Assembly (NCBI GenBank): GCA_029865675.1
Contig: JARXAU010000108.1
Coordinates: forward strand, 1-15,730
Direction of reading: 5' to 3'
DNA length: 15,730 nt
DNA from: Rhodoferax sp.
GTDB taxonomy: Bacteria; Pseudomonadota; Gammaproteobacteria; Burkholderiales; Burkholderiaceae_C
The notes under the pieces were generated by a model. That model saw only the letters and a list, made by a program, of their open reading frames with translations. It was not told where the DNA came from and ran no database searches. The position numbers were made by a program, and so were the translations under genes. Of this stretch, positions 1-9,837 are shown piece after piece. The first letter of the stretch is position 1. Every line of letters starts with the position of its first letter.

Positions 1-1
1 T

Positions 2-283
2 GAAATGCCTCTGGAACTGACCGTTTTCGGTTGGACTTTGTACCTACGGCTTTGCGATGGATTGCCTGGCGGTCAGAGCGTAGGTAAGAGGTTTACAAGA
101 AGTGCAGTAGTTCATGTCGAAACCGGACATCCGTGCGGCTACCTTAGGTCGACTGCTCGAAATGTCTCTTTGCTGATACTGAACATCTTTGATTGGATGT
201 TTATCGTTGGGCGGCAGCGTCGCAGGTTGGGCGATTACCTTGCGAAGACAAAAGTAGTCCGAATCTCAGCAACAAAGCGATGA
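2..283 (+). CDS. RDD-family membrane protein, C-terminal part (5' end outside window)
   Basis: The reading frame is open to the left edge of the window, so this is probably the 3' end of a longer gene; the ATG at position 5 need not be the true start. The visible residues match the RDD layout: a membrane-like stretch, then DGLPGGQSVGKR (the usual G-Q-S/T-x-G-K-R turn), a short beta-like segment with VVHVETG, an arginine (STARN), a hydrophobic helix (LLILNIFDWMFIVG), and the closing RRRLGDYLAKTKVV, which fits the family's R-x-L-x-D-x-x-A-x-T-x-V-V signature. RDD proteins are small integral inner-membrane proteins, mostly of unknown function, some linked to transport or ion homeostasis. Base composition is lower in GC than the genes beyond 1100. 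The gene is followed by an attC-like spacer, so it could be an integron cassette gene. Family assignment is fairly confident; function is unknown. Confidence 0.6.
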   Translation, partial: EMPLELTVFGWTLYLRLCDGLPGGQSVGKRFTRSAVVHVETGHPCGYLRSTARNVSLLILNIFDWMFIVGRQRRRLGDYLAKTKVVRISATKR

Positions 284-320
284 GGCGTATCCCGGCGCTC
301 GAGCTGACGCGCTTCGGCAG

Positions 321-397
321 GCCGCTAAAGACTCTCATTTCGTTCTGGGCCTTGCAAAGCTTGCTTGCGCCCGCAGCTCAGCATTGACGTTAGCGGC
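321..397 (+). repeat. attC-like imperfect inverted repeat (candidate cassette recombination site)
   Basis: The spacer between the RDD and SRPBCC genes can fold as a long imperfect hairpin. The outer arms are GCCGCTAA (321-328) and TTAGCGGC (390-397), an 8 of 8 match. An inner pair is GGGC (347-350) with GCCC (369-372). The 3' side reads GCTCAG-CATTGA-CGTTAG, which resembles the L'-spacer-R' half of integron attC sites, and the 5' side contains TTTCGTTC. The last box is GTTAGCG, not a perfect GTTRRRY, and the expected AAC of the opposite box is AAA. The site is therefore degenerate, or is a hairpin of another kind. If it is an attC, the next gene starts 19 bases after the recombination point, a typical cassette leader. 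Confidence 0.4.
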
Positions 398-408
398 ACA
401 GGAGACGC

Positions 409-912
409 ATGCAGAAATCACTGTCCTTTGAAACGGAAGTTTCAGCGACGCCAGAAGCAGCGTGGGTATGGATCACTTCCTTTGACGGAATCTCAAAGGA
501 AATGTCTCCACTTGTCCACATGTCTGCACCCAAGGGCGTCAAAGACCTCTCATCCGTGACGTTTGAATCCGGCGTCCCGATGTTTCGAAGTTGGATCACG
601 CTGTTTGGAGTTCTCCCAATTGATTATTCAAACCTTACGCTGCTTACCCTCAACCCCGGTTTCGGGTTTGTCGAGCAATCGCCAATGGGCTCCATGAAGC
701 TGTGGCGTCATGAGCGCCAAATAGTGGCGTTAGATGCGGGCTGCAAGATCACAGATACGTTAACGTTCGAGCCACGCTTCGCGGGTCGGCTTATTTCAGG
801 AATCGTTGAGGTTTTATTTACGCATCGCCACAAAATGCTTTCAAAGTATCTCGGTGTGTATGCCGCTGACCCTTCGTTGAAGGCACACCACTCTGACGGG
901 CGTCGGCCTTAA
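409..912 (+). CDS. SRPBCC-fold (START/polyketide cyclase-like) small protein
   Basis: This encodes 167 residues. The start is supported by AGGAG at 400-404, four bases before the ATG. The N-terminus (SFETEVSATPEAAWVWITSFDGISKEMSPLVHM) has the usual SRPBCC opening: a beta strand, then a P-E-x-A/V-W helix. Later strands (WRHERQIVAL, CKITDTLTFEP) and a long C-terminal helix (LISGIVEVLFTHRHKMLSKYL) complete the helix-grip fold. Such proteins bind hydrophobic ligands in a cavity; no catalytic residues or substrate can be named. There is no signal peptide, so it is probably cytoplasmic. Base composition is lower in GC than the downstream metabolic genes. It lies between an attC-like hairpin and an attC-like half-site, which fits a captured gene cassette. 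The fold call rests on reading the sequence pattern, without an alignment. Confidence 0.6.
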   Translation: MQKSLSFETEVSATPEAAWVWITSFDGISKEMSPLVHMSAPKGVKDLSSVTFESGVPMFRSWITLFGVLPIDYSNLTLLTLNPGFGFVEQSPMGSMKLWRHERQIVALDAGCKITDTLTFEPRFAGRLISGIVEVLFTHRHKMLSKYLGVYAADPSLKAHHSDGRRP

Positions 913-929
913 CTCAATCGTTGAGCTGT
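906..929 (+). repeat. attC-like 5' half-site overlapping the SRPBCC stop codon
   Basis: The sequence from 906 reads GCCTTAAC, then TCAA, then TCGTTGAGCTG. It overlaps the stop codon and resembles the R''-spacer-L'' half of attC sites, whose common form is TAAC, a few bases, then TCGTTCAAGC. CTCAA-TCG-TTGAG also forms a small perfect hairpin. No matching 3' half (GTTRRRY) is visible in the following 180 bases, so if it is an attC it is truncated. The call depends largely on the similar site at 321-397. Confidence 0.3.
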
Positions 930-1107
930 ATCTTGACTGGCTCCTTTTGAGCTTTAAAAATGGCCGTTCTCAGCCTTTTGCGGTCTTACCCTTCCCTTTC
1001 TAAATTTTGCTTATCTCTTCCCCCTGCACTCGGCCTAGGCGCAGGAGCGATCAAGGACTCCGCAGGCCAAACCATGCTTTTGCATCAAGCGCCTTCCCAA
1101 TTCGTCG
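913..1107. other. Intergenic stretch between convergent genes, no gene seen
   Basis: Two convergent genes end on either side of this 195-base stretch. Base composition shifts here from the GC-poor left block to the GC-rich chromosome, with pyrimidine-rich DNA around 985-1025. I see no open frame worth calling, no tRNA-like fold and no convincing terminator. It is the likely boundary of the acquired block. Confidence 0.5.
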
Positions 1108-1902
1108 CTACCCATTGACCTCCGCCAAGCGCCCCGGCGTCCCCACATCCGTCCAAGCCCCGGTGTAAAGCGACGCCCCCACGGCGTCCGCATCCATGGC
1201 GGCGCGCAATAGCGGCGCAAGTGGCGCTTTCACACCAGCCGGGTTGCCTGCTGGAATGCCGCACCAGGCGGCCTCAAAAAAAGCGCGCCGGTAGAGCGCA
1301 ATGGTGCTAAAGGTGTAGCGCGGTGGCGTGCCCGTGCCGGCAGGCGCCGTGACCTTGGGCAGATTCAGCGCCAGCCCATCGGCGGACAAGCCAAAGTCGC
1401 CGCCGGGGTTGTGCGCCGGGTTGGGCACCAGCCAAATGTGCGCCAGCAAGCCACTGGCGGCAAAGGCAGCCATGGCAGCGGGGTCAAACACAAAATCGGG
1501 CGCAAACACATCGCCCGCCGCCACCCAAAACACATCGGCCAGATGGGGCAATGCGCGGACGATGCCACCGGCGGTTTCTAGCGCGCCGCCAAAGTCCTGC
1601 CCCTCGTGCGAATAGCGCAGCGCCACGCCGGTGTTGCAGCCCTGGACGGTCGCAGCCACGGCTTCAACGCCGGGCGTCGGTTTGAAACAGTCGCCAAAGT
1701 GCGCCTCGATCTGCTCTCCCAACCAAGCGGTGTTCACCACCGCCGACTCGCAGCCCGCGCGTGCTAGCGCTTCTAGGTGCCATTGCAGCAGCGGTTTGCC
1801 GCGCACCTGCAGCAGGGGCTTGGGGCAGGTGTCGGTCAGCGGGCGCATGCGCTCGCCGCGACCGGCGGCCAGCAGCAAGGCGGTGGCGGGGCGCTGCGCC
1901 AT
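1108..1902 (-). CDS. murU: MurU-like sugar-1-phosphate nucleotidyltransferase
   Basis: This is a nucleotidyltransferase of the NTP_transferase (GT-A) fold, 264 residues from the ATG at 1902; a TTG two codons earlier is less likely. The signature LLAAGRGERMRPLTDTCPKP (10-29) holds the nucleotide-binding glycine loop and the catalytic lysine. ETAGGI (109-114), AAGDVF with metal-binding Asp131, and WTDVGTP with Asp252 are also present. MurU makes UDP-N-acetylmuramic acid from UTP and MurNAc-1-phosphate in the cell-wall recycling bypass seen in pseudomonads and many proteobacteria. The protein is longer than Pseudomonas MurU (about 223 residues), with an insert after HFGD (about 72-92). The usual partner kinase AmgK is not in the window, so the substrate is not certain; other hexose-1-phosphates are possible. 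It starts 8 bases after the stop of the flavin oxidoreductase gene and is probably co-transcribed with it. Confidence 0.75.
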   Translation of the reverse strand: MAQRPATALLLAAGRGERMRPLTDTCPKPLLQVRGKPLLQWHLEALARAGCESAVVNTAWLGEQIEAHFGDCFKPTPGVEAVAATVQGCNTGVALRYSHEGQDFGGALETAGGIVRALPHLADVFWVAAGDVFAPDFVFDPAAMAAFAASGLLAHIWLVPNPAHNPGGDFGLSADGLALNLPKVTAPAGTGTPPRYTFSTIALYRRAFFEAAWCGIPAGNPAGVKAPLAPLLRAAMDADAVGASLYTGAWTDVGTPGRLAEVNG

Positions 1903-1910
1903 GGGCAAGC

Positions 1911-3032
1911 CTAGCGCGTACCCACGCTGGCGCCGGCAAACGCGGCTTGTGCGCCGCGCGGTAGGCAGCGCCAGTAGGCGGGGGTGGCCTGCACTTGGCC
2001 GCCCAGGGCCACTGCGGCCTGCCAGCCCCAGCGCGGTTGGTACAAGAAGGCGCGTGCCAGCGCCACCAGGTCGGCGTCACCGGCTTGCAGCAGCGCTTCG
2101 GCCTCAGCGGGTTCGGTGATCAGGCCCACGGCCGTGGTCGCCATGCCGGTGGCGGCGCGAATAGTGCGGGCAAAGGGCACTTGGTAGCCGGTGGCCAGTG
2201 GAATCTTTTGTTGGGGCGACACGCCGCCTGAGGACACGTGGATAAAGTCGCAGCCCGCCGCCTTGAGCGCGGTACAAAACGCCGTGCTTTGCGTCAAATC
2301 CCAGCCGCCTTCGACCCAGTCGGTGGCCGACAAGCGCAGGCCCAAGCAGCCGCTGTACGCCCGGCGCACAGCGGCAAACACTTCCAGTGGAAAGCGCATG
2401 CGGTTCTCTAAGCTGCCGCCGTAAGCGTCGCTGCGCTGGTTGGCCAAAGGCGACAAAAACTCGTGCAGCAAATAGCCGTGGGCCGCGTGCAGCTCAATGG
2501 CGTCAACTCTGAGGCGCACTGATCGCAGTGCAGCCGCCACAAAGGCGTCGCGCACGCGGTGCAAGTCGGCCTCGGTCATGGCGTGCGGTGCGGGCTCGTG
2601 GGGCAACTGCGCCAGGGCGGATGGCCCTTCGGTCTGCCAGCCGCCCTGCTCGGGCGACAGCAGTTGCCCTCCCTGCCAGGGCAGCGCGCTAGACGCCTTG
2701 CGCCCGGCATGCGCTAGCTGAATGCACACCGCCGTGTGCGGGGCCAAGGCGCGTGCGCGGTGCAGGTGGTCGGCTAGCGCGGCCTCGGTAGCGTCGTCCC
2801 ACAAGCCAAGGCAGGCCGGGGTGATGCGGCCCTCGGGCAGCACGGCGGTGGCCTCGATGGTGAACAGGCCCGCGCCGCTGTTGAGCAAATTGCCCCAATG
2901 CATCAGGTGCCAGTCGGTGGCCTGGCCGTCACGGGCGGCGTACTGGCACATGGGCGCGACCACAATGCGGTTGGGCAGGGTGAGGCCGCCCTGGGGCGAG
3001 GGCAGGGTCAGGGGGGAAAACAGCAGGCTCAT
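1911..3032 (-). CDS. Old Yellow Enzyme family NADH:flavin oxidoreductase (YqjM-like)
   Basis: This is an FMN-dependent ene-reductase of 373 residues with a TIM-barrel fold, predicted to reduce activated C=C bonds using NAD(P)H. I place the start at the ATG at 3032 (MSLLFSPLTL); the 24 codons upstream show no family similarity. Marks of the YqjM (thermophilic-like) class are VAPMCQYAA with Cys29, the FMN-contact run QLAHAGRKAS (105-114), the substrate-binding pair in ELHAAHGYL (His172 and His175), LSPLANQRSDAYGGSLENR, and the late FMN-phosphate region ALARAFLYQPRW. Such enzymes are cytoplasmic and act on enones, maleimides or nitro compounds; the physiological substrate is rarely known. It leads a two-gene minus-strand unit with the nucleotidyltransferase, though the functions have no obvious link. 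Its 5' end is divergent from transketolase across 265 bases. Confidence 0.88.
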   Translation of the reverse strand: MSLLFSPLTLPSPQGGLTLPNRIVVAPMCQYAARDGQATDWHLMHWGNLLNSGAGLFTIEATAVLPEGRITPACLGLWDDATEAALADHLHRARALAPHTAVCIQLAHAGRKASSALPWQGGQLLSPEQGGWQTEGPSALAQLPHEPAPHAMTEADLHRVRDAFVAAALRSVRLRVDAIELHAAHGYLLHEFLSPLANQRSDAYGGSLENRMRFPLEVFAAVRRAYSGCLGLRLSATDWVEGGWDLTQSTAFCTALKAAGCDFIHVSSGGVSPQQKIPLATGYQVPFARTIRAATGMATTAVGLITEPAEAEALLQAGDADLVALARAFLYQPRWGWQAAVALGGQVQATPAYWRCLPRGAQAAFAGASVGTR

Positions 3033-3171
3033 GGGGTGGGGGTTCCGAGGGTAAAAATGATTGCGGAGATTCTGCCGCCTTTTGTTCGAGCTGCCGGTGC
3101 ACATCGCTGGGCGATGGGCGAAGTGGATGCTCTCGATCGGGCGGGCCGGGAACTCCCTTGGGGGGCGTCGC

Positions 3172-3177
3172 TAAAAT
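3172..3177 (+). promoter_or_regulatory. Possible -10 element for the tkt-gapA unit
   Basis: TAAAAT preceded by GC lies about 120 bases upstream of the transketolase ATG, within the 265-base divergent intergenic region. No good -35 box is found at the right distance, so this is a weak prediction from one hexamer and its location. Confidence 0.25.
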
Positions 3178-3297
3178 AGATTACTGCGCCGTGACAGTCT
3201 GCATTGGCGCGCTAACCCCCCTAAGTTTCATGAAGGTGCGCAGCACACCCGATCATGAACGTTCTTGCACGTTAACAACACACCGGAGACGATCCCC

Positions 3298-5361
<2,064 letters not shown>

Positions 5362-5383
5362 ACATTTTCAAATCACAAACTCT

Positions 5384-5390
5384 GAGGAAA
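5384..5390 (+). promoter_or_regulatory. Strong ribosome binding site of gapA
   Basis: GAGGAAA lies four bases before the gapA ATG at 5395, in the 33-base gap after tkt. It fixes the gapA start and suggests strong translation of the second gene of the pair. Confidence 0.7.
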
Positions 5391-5394
5391 CAAA

Positions 5395-6393
<999 letters not shown>

Positions 6394-6406
6394 AGGGAAG
6401 CCCAGC

Positions 6407-7204
6407 ATGACGCGCCGGCTCAAGATAGGCATTAGCGCCTGCTTTTTCTACCCCGACCCGGCGCGCGCGGCCTACGCGCCCAAAACCCTGCAGTACATCG
6501 AACAAACCACCGCCCATTGGGTCATGGCAGGCGGCGCGCTGCCGGTGATGGTGCCTGCGCCCTTGGACGCCTTGGCGCAGACGGAGGCGGCAGTGGACGT
6601 GCACGACTACGCCGACTGGCTCGACGGCCTGGTGCTGCACGGCGGCTCGGACGTCTGGCCCGGCAGCTACGGCGAGACGCCCTTAGACCCCCGCTGGCAC
6701 GGCGACCGCAACCGCGACGCTTACGAGATCGCGCTCGTGCATGCGTTTGTGAAGGCGGGCAAGCCGGTGTTCGGCATTTGCCGGGGCCTGCAGCTCATTA
6801 ACGTCGCCTTTGGCGGCACCTTGTACCAAGACATCGCCACCCAGCGCCCCAATGCCCATGCGCACCGCGATGCCGAGGTCTACGACCTGCATTTCCACCC
6901 GCTCGAAGTGGTGGACGGCAGCCGCTTGCAGCAACTGTTGGGCGCGCAAAGCGGTGCAAAGATCAACAGCATCCACCACCAGGGCATCAAAGACCTCGCT
7001 GCCGACTTTGCCGTGGAGGCGCGCTGCCCCGAGGACGGCGTGATCGAGGCCATCCGCCATACCGGCAGCGCCTACGTGGCAGCGGTGCAATGGCACCCGG
7101 AGTTCCACCAGGCGGCCTTGGGCACGCTAGACGACAGCGCCCTGCGCGCCGACTTCTTGGCTGCTGCGCGCACGGCGCAGACCGGTCATACCCTTGGCCT
7201 ATGA
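6407..7204 (+). CDS. Class I glutamine amidotransferase-like hydrolase (peptidase C26, PuuD-like)
   Basis: The 265-residue protein belongs to the C26 gamma-glutamyl hydrolase family, whose best known members are PuuD-type gamma-glutamyl-GABA hydrolases of putrescine breakdown. The N-terminus IGISACFFYPDP and HGGSDVWPGSYGE (78-90) are family-typical. The catalytic triad is complete: Cys125 in GICRGLQLINVAFGGTLYQD, and His230 and Glu232 in VQWHPEFH. The substrate is not set by sequence; no other putrescine genes (puuA, puuB, puuC) lie nearby, so I do not assign puuD as the symbol. It starts 13 bases after gapA with an AGGGAAG site, and may be a downstream member of the tkt-gapA transcript. Cytoplasmic, with no signal peptide. 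Confidence 0.87.
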   Translation: MTRRLKIGISACFFYPDPARAAYAPKTLQYIEQTTAHWVMAGGALPVMVPAPLDALAQTEAAVDVHDYADWLDGLVLHGGSDVWPGSYGETPLDPRWHGDRNRDAYEIALVHAFVKAGKPVFGICRGLQLINVAFGGTLYQDIATQRPNAHAHRDAEVYDLHFHPLEVVDGSRLQQLLGAQSGAKINSIHHQGIKDLAADFAVEARCPEDGVIEAIRHTGSAYVAAVQWHPEFHQAALGTLDDSALRADFLAAARTAQTGHTLGL

Positions 7205-7226
7205 TTGCCGAATTAAGGAGTTTTTC

Positions 7227-7835
7227 ATGCCAGAAACCAAGCTACCCGCTCGCCAAGAACGGCCACTACGGCCTCTTCCCCGCCTGATATTTGCGAGCCG
7301 CTGGCTGCAGTTGCCGCTCTACCTGGGGCTGATCGCGGCTCAGGGCGTGTATGTCTTTCATTTCTGGGTCGAGCTGGTCCACTTGCTTGAGGCCGCTTTT
7401 GGCAACCAGACGGCCTTGCAGGCTCTGGTGACCAGCATGGGTTACCAGTCGGCGGCACCGCTGACCGCGCTGAACGAGACGCTGATCATGCTGGTGGTGC
7501 TGGCGCTGATTGACGTGGTCATGATCTCCAACCTGCTCATCATGGTGATCGTGGGCGGCTATGAAACCTTTGTCAGCCGCATGGACCTCCAAGGCCACCG
7601 CGACCAGCCCGAGTGGCTGGACCACGTGAATGCGTCGGTGCTTAAGGTCAAACTCAGCACCGCCATTATTGGCATCAGCTCCATCCACCTGCTCAAAACC
7701 TTTATCAACGCCGCCAACTACGACGTCAAGGTGCTGATGTGGCAGACCGTGATCCACGTGACCTTTTTGCTCAGCGCGCTGGCGATTGCGTACACCGACC
7801 GTATTTTGATCTCCACCCAAGCGCTTAAGCACTGA
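7227..7835 (+). CDS. YqhA/UPF0114-family integral membrane protein
   Basis: The start at 7227 has a good AAGGAG six bases upstream and gives 202 residues. The protein matches the UPF0114 (YqhA, TIGR00645) family in length and layout: a short cytoplasmic arm ending in a basic stretch (RPLRPLPRLIFASRW), a first membrane span about 27-48, a long hydrophobic segment about 83-112 (ETLIMLVVLALIDVVMISNL), the conserved VGGYETFVSR loop, then spans about 131-150 and 169-190. The loop between the second and third spans holds WLDHVNASVLKVKLS, also family-typical. Function is unestablished. It sits at the 3' end of the plus-strand cluster after the C26 hydrolase, 13 bases from the end of the convergent acyltransferase gene. 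AAGCGC (7819-7824) and GCGCTT (7836-7841) could pair at the 3' end, but no T-run follows. Confidence 0.85.
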   Translation: MPETKLPARQERPLRPLPRLIFASRWLQLPLYLGLIAAQGVYVFHFWVELVHLLEAAFGNQTALQALVTSMGYQSAAPLTALNETLIMLVVLALIDVVMISNLLIMVIVGGYETFVSRMDLQGHRDQPEWLDHVNASVLKVKLSTAIIGISSIHLLKTFINAANYDVKVLMWQTVIHVTFLLSALAIAYTDRILISTQALKH

Positions 7836-7848
7836 GCGCTTCGGGGGC

Positions 7849-8430
7849 CTAGAACTGGTCCGGGTTCTTGCCCTTGAAGGGCGCGTAAAACGTCTTAATC
7901 GCCACCATGTCGGCCTCAATATCTCCCGTAGGTTCAAACACCGGCCCCAAGCCGCTGATCTTGCGCTCGTAGTCCATAAAGGCCATTACGACGGGCACCT
8001 GGGCGCCCACGGCGATGTAATAAAACCCGGTCTTCCAGTAACGCGCCTTGCTGCGCGTGCCTTCGGGTGTCACTACCAGTTGCAGGGGGCCGTCGGCGTC
8101 TCGCAAAGCGGTAACAGACGCCGCCACCACGTTGTTGGCGCTTTCGCGGCGCACCGGTATGCCGCCCAGCCACATCATCACGCTCCGAAAGGGCGGTTTG
8201 AATATTTGCTCTTTGCCCATCCAATACACGTTCAGGCGCAGGGTAAAGGCCACCATCAGCATGTAGGGCAAGTCCCAGTTGCTGGTGTGGGGCGCGGCGA
8301 TCATCACGCATTTGCGGCCGTGGGGTGGCAGCTGTCCGCTGACCTTCCAGCCCGTCAGTTTTAAAACCGCCAGGGAAAAGCCGCGCAGCACGGTGTTGAC
8401 CACCGGAGTATCAAAAATGGTCCGGTGCAT
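7849..8430 (-). CDS. PlsC-like lysophospholipid acyltransferase family protein
   Basis: The 193-residue protein has the glycerolipid acyltransferase motifs: HTSNWD (48-53) is the catalytic H-x4-D, GGIPVRR (89-95) fits the acceptor-binding block, and TPEGTRSK (121-128) contains the E-G-T-R phosphate-binding box. It is shorter than standard PlsC (about 240 residues) and lacks a clear N-terminal membrane span; a hydrophobic stretch near 101-120 and the segment around FYYIAVGAQVPVVMAFM may contact the membrane. Related short proteins are annotated simply as 1-acyl-glycerol-3-phosphate acyltransferase family, and the acyl acceptor cannot be told from sequence. It lies 24 bases after the cation transporter on the same strand, so it is probably the last gene of the vapB-vapC-transporter transcript. 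No clear Shine-Dalgarno site precedes the ATG. Confidence 0.85.
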   Translation of the reverse strand: MHRTIFDTPVVNTVLRGFSLAVLKLTGWKVSGQLPPHGRKCVMIAAPHTSNWDLPYMLMVAFTLRLNVYWMGKEQIFKPPFRSVMMWLGGIPVRRESANNVVAASVTALRDADGPLQLVVTPEGTRSKARYWKTGFYYIAVGAQVPVVMAFMDYERKISGLGPVFEPTGDIEADMVAIKTFYAPFKGKNPDQF

Positions 8431-8454
8431 GGGCGTCCATCAAAAAAAGAAGGT

Positions 8455-9402
8455 TTAGTGAAGTACCGCGTCGTGGTCGCCGTCCGGCCGGTGCGCGGGG
8501 TCCACATGGGTCATGAGGTTGAGCACGCGGTGGCGGCGCATCACCGCTGCGCGGGCGGCCACAGCAATGTTGTGGCCTTGTTCGACGGTAAGCATAGCGT
8601 CCACTTCAATGTGCGCGTCCACCACCACCATGTCACCCATTTTGCGGGTACGCACATCGTGCACCCCGGCTACGCCGGGGGTTTGGCGCAGCGTGGCGCG
8701 TATGGCTTCTACCTCTTCTGCGTTCACAGCGCGGTCCATCAGGTCGTGCAGCGCGTCCCAGCCAAAGCCCCAACCCATCTTGCCGACCATGATGCCCACA
8801 ATCAGCGCGGCAACCGGGTCTAGCAGCGGATAACCCAACAGGTTGCCAATCAGCCCCAGCCCCACCACCAAGCTGGACGCCGCGTCAGAGCGCGCATGCC
8901 AGGCGTTGGCCACCAACATGCTGGACTTGACCTGCTTAGCCACCTTAAGCATGTAACGAAACAAAATCTCTTTGGCGGCCAAAGCCCCCAATGCCACCCA
9001 CAAGGCAGAAATGTGCGCCGTAGGAATGCTCTCAGGCGTCTCGAGCTTGACCACCGCCGACCAAACCATGCCCAAGCCGACCATCAGCAGCAGCAGGCCC
9101 AGCACCAGCGAGGCGGCGTTTTCAAAGCGCTGGTGCCCATAGGGGTGCCCCACATCGGCGTCTTTTTGGCTATGGTGACCGGCCAGGAGCACCACAAAGT
9201 CCGCCACCACGTCAGACAGCGAGTGAATGCCGTCGGCCACCAGGGCCTGCGACTTGGCAGCAATGCCCACGGCAATTTGCGTGGCAGACAGCACCACGTT
9301 GACCCCCACGCTGACCCAGGTGGTGCGCGAGGCCGCACGGGCCCGCGCCGCCGGGGTATGGCTGCTGTGCTCGGAGTCGTCGTCGATTTCGGTGAAGTTC
9401 AT
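8455..9402 (-). CDS. Cation diffusion facilitator family metal transporter (FieF/ZitB-like)
   Basis: This 315-residue inner-membrane transporter exports divalent metal from the cytoplasm in exchange for protons. Six spans are expected; the first begins near TTWVSVGVNVVLSATQIAVG. The transport site is readable: DGIHSLSDVVAD in span 2 gives His60 and Asp64, and AWHARSDAASS in span 5 gives His169 and Asp173. This HD/HD set is the one associated with zinc-preferring members, unlike the DD/HD set of YiiP. The cytoplasmic C-terminal domain carries VHDVRTRKMGDMVVVDAHIEVD and ends with several histidines (HRVLNLMTHVDPAHRPDGDH) that fit regulatory metal sites. The N-terminal tail also has HSSH. Its start lies 6 bases after the vapC stop, so expression may depend on read-through from the toxin-antitoxin promoter. 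The metal is inferred from residues only. Confidence 0.92.
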   Translation of the reverse strand: MNFTEIDDDSEHSSHTPAARARAASRTTWVSVGVNVVLSATQIAVGIAAKSQALVADGIHSLSDVVADFVVLLAGHHSQKDADVGHPYGHQRFENAASLVLGLLLLMVGLGMVWSAVVKLETPESIPTAHISALWVALGALAAKEILFRYMLKVAKQVKSSMLVANAWHARSDAASSLVVGLGLIGNLLGYPLLDPVAALIVGIMVGKMGWGFGWDALHDLMDRAVNAEEVEAIRATLRQTPGVAGVHDVRTRKMGDMVVVDAHIEVDAMLTVEQGHNIAVAARAAVMRRHRVLNLMTHVDPAHRPDGDHDAVLH

Positions 9403-9408
9403 CGGGGC

Positions 9409-9837
9409 CTATAACAAAACCAGGTGCTTGGGGTCGGCGCCCACAACGGCGCTCAAGGGGATGCGCTGGTCAAAGCTTACCAGCCGCCCCTTACGCTTCA
9501 CGGCCAGCGCCAGCAGGTACAGGTCGGTGAGCTGGCGCGCACTGTGCATATGGCTGTGTTCGAAGGAGTTGGTGTCCAAAATGCTCAGCTCGTCTGGCCA
9601 GAGGTCGTGAAAAGGGGTTTGGGTGGAGCTGCGCAGCATCTGCACCAGGCTGGCCAGGGGCTGCGGGCTGCTGTACTGCGCCTGCGACATGATGCGCAAG
9701 CAGCCGTTTTGCGTCAGAGGGCAGCTGGCCCAGCCGTGTTCGATGTTTGTCTCGAACCACAGTGCTGCGCGCTCGTGGTGCACATGGTCACGATCGTGCA
9801 AGGCAATCAGCACGTTCACGTCGAGCAGCGCCCGCAT
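9409..9837 (-). CDS. vapC: VapC-type PIN-domain toxin ribonuclease
   Basis: The 142-residue protein is a PIN-domain endoribonuclease toxin. It opens with MRALLDVNVLIALHDRDHVH (Asp6) and carries GWASCPLTQNGCLRIMS (the family usually has E or N at this spot), LTDLYLLALAV (Asp105) and LVSFDQRIP (Asp123). The acidic residues bind Mg or Mn. The run D-V-N-V-L-x-A plus T-x-N-G-x-x-R and TDLYLLALA matches the TIGR00028 subgroup of TA-linked PIN proteins. The ATG overlaps the antitoxin stop codon by one base (TGATG), which fixes the start and implies translational coupling. VapC toxins cleave tRNA or rRNA when VapB is degraded; the RNA target here is unknown. The catalytic set looks intact. The downstream gene is a metal transporter 6 bases away. 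Confidence 0.88.
   Translation of the reverse strand: MRALLDVNVLIALHDRDHVHHERAALWFETNIEHGWASCPLTQNGCLRIMSQAQYSSPQPLASLVQMLRSSTQTPFHDLWPDELSILDTNSFEHSHMHSARQLTDLYLLALAVKRKGRLVSFDQRIPLSAVVGADPKHLVLL

Noticed and set aside
365..559. Short plus-strand frame beginning in the attC-like spacer
   Set aside because: It overlaps the SRPBCC gene in another frame, lacks a ribosome binding site and shows no protein-like pattern.
913..1107. A tRNA or small RNA gene in the left intergenic stretch
   Set aside because: No cloverleaf, CCA end or T-loop sequence could be found; only tiny hairpins such as ATGC-TTTT-GCAT are present.
7819..7841. AAGCGC and GCGCTT pair at the YqhA/acyltransferase junction as a bidirectional terminator
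   Set aside because: The stem is only 6 bases with an 11-base loop and no T-run on either side.
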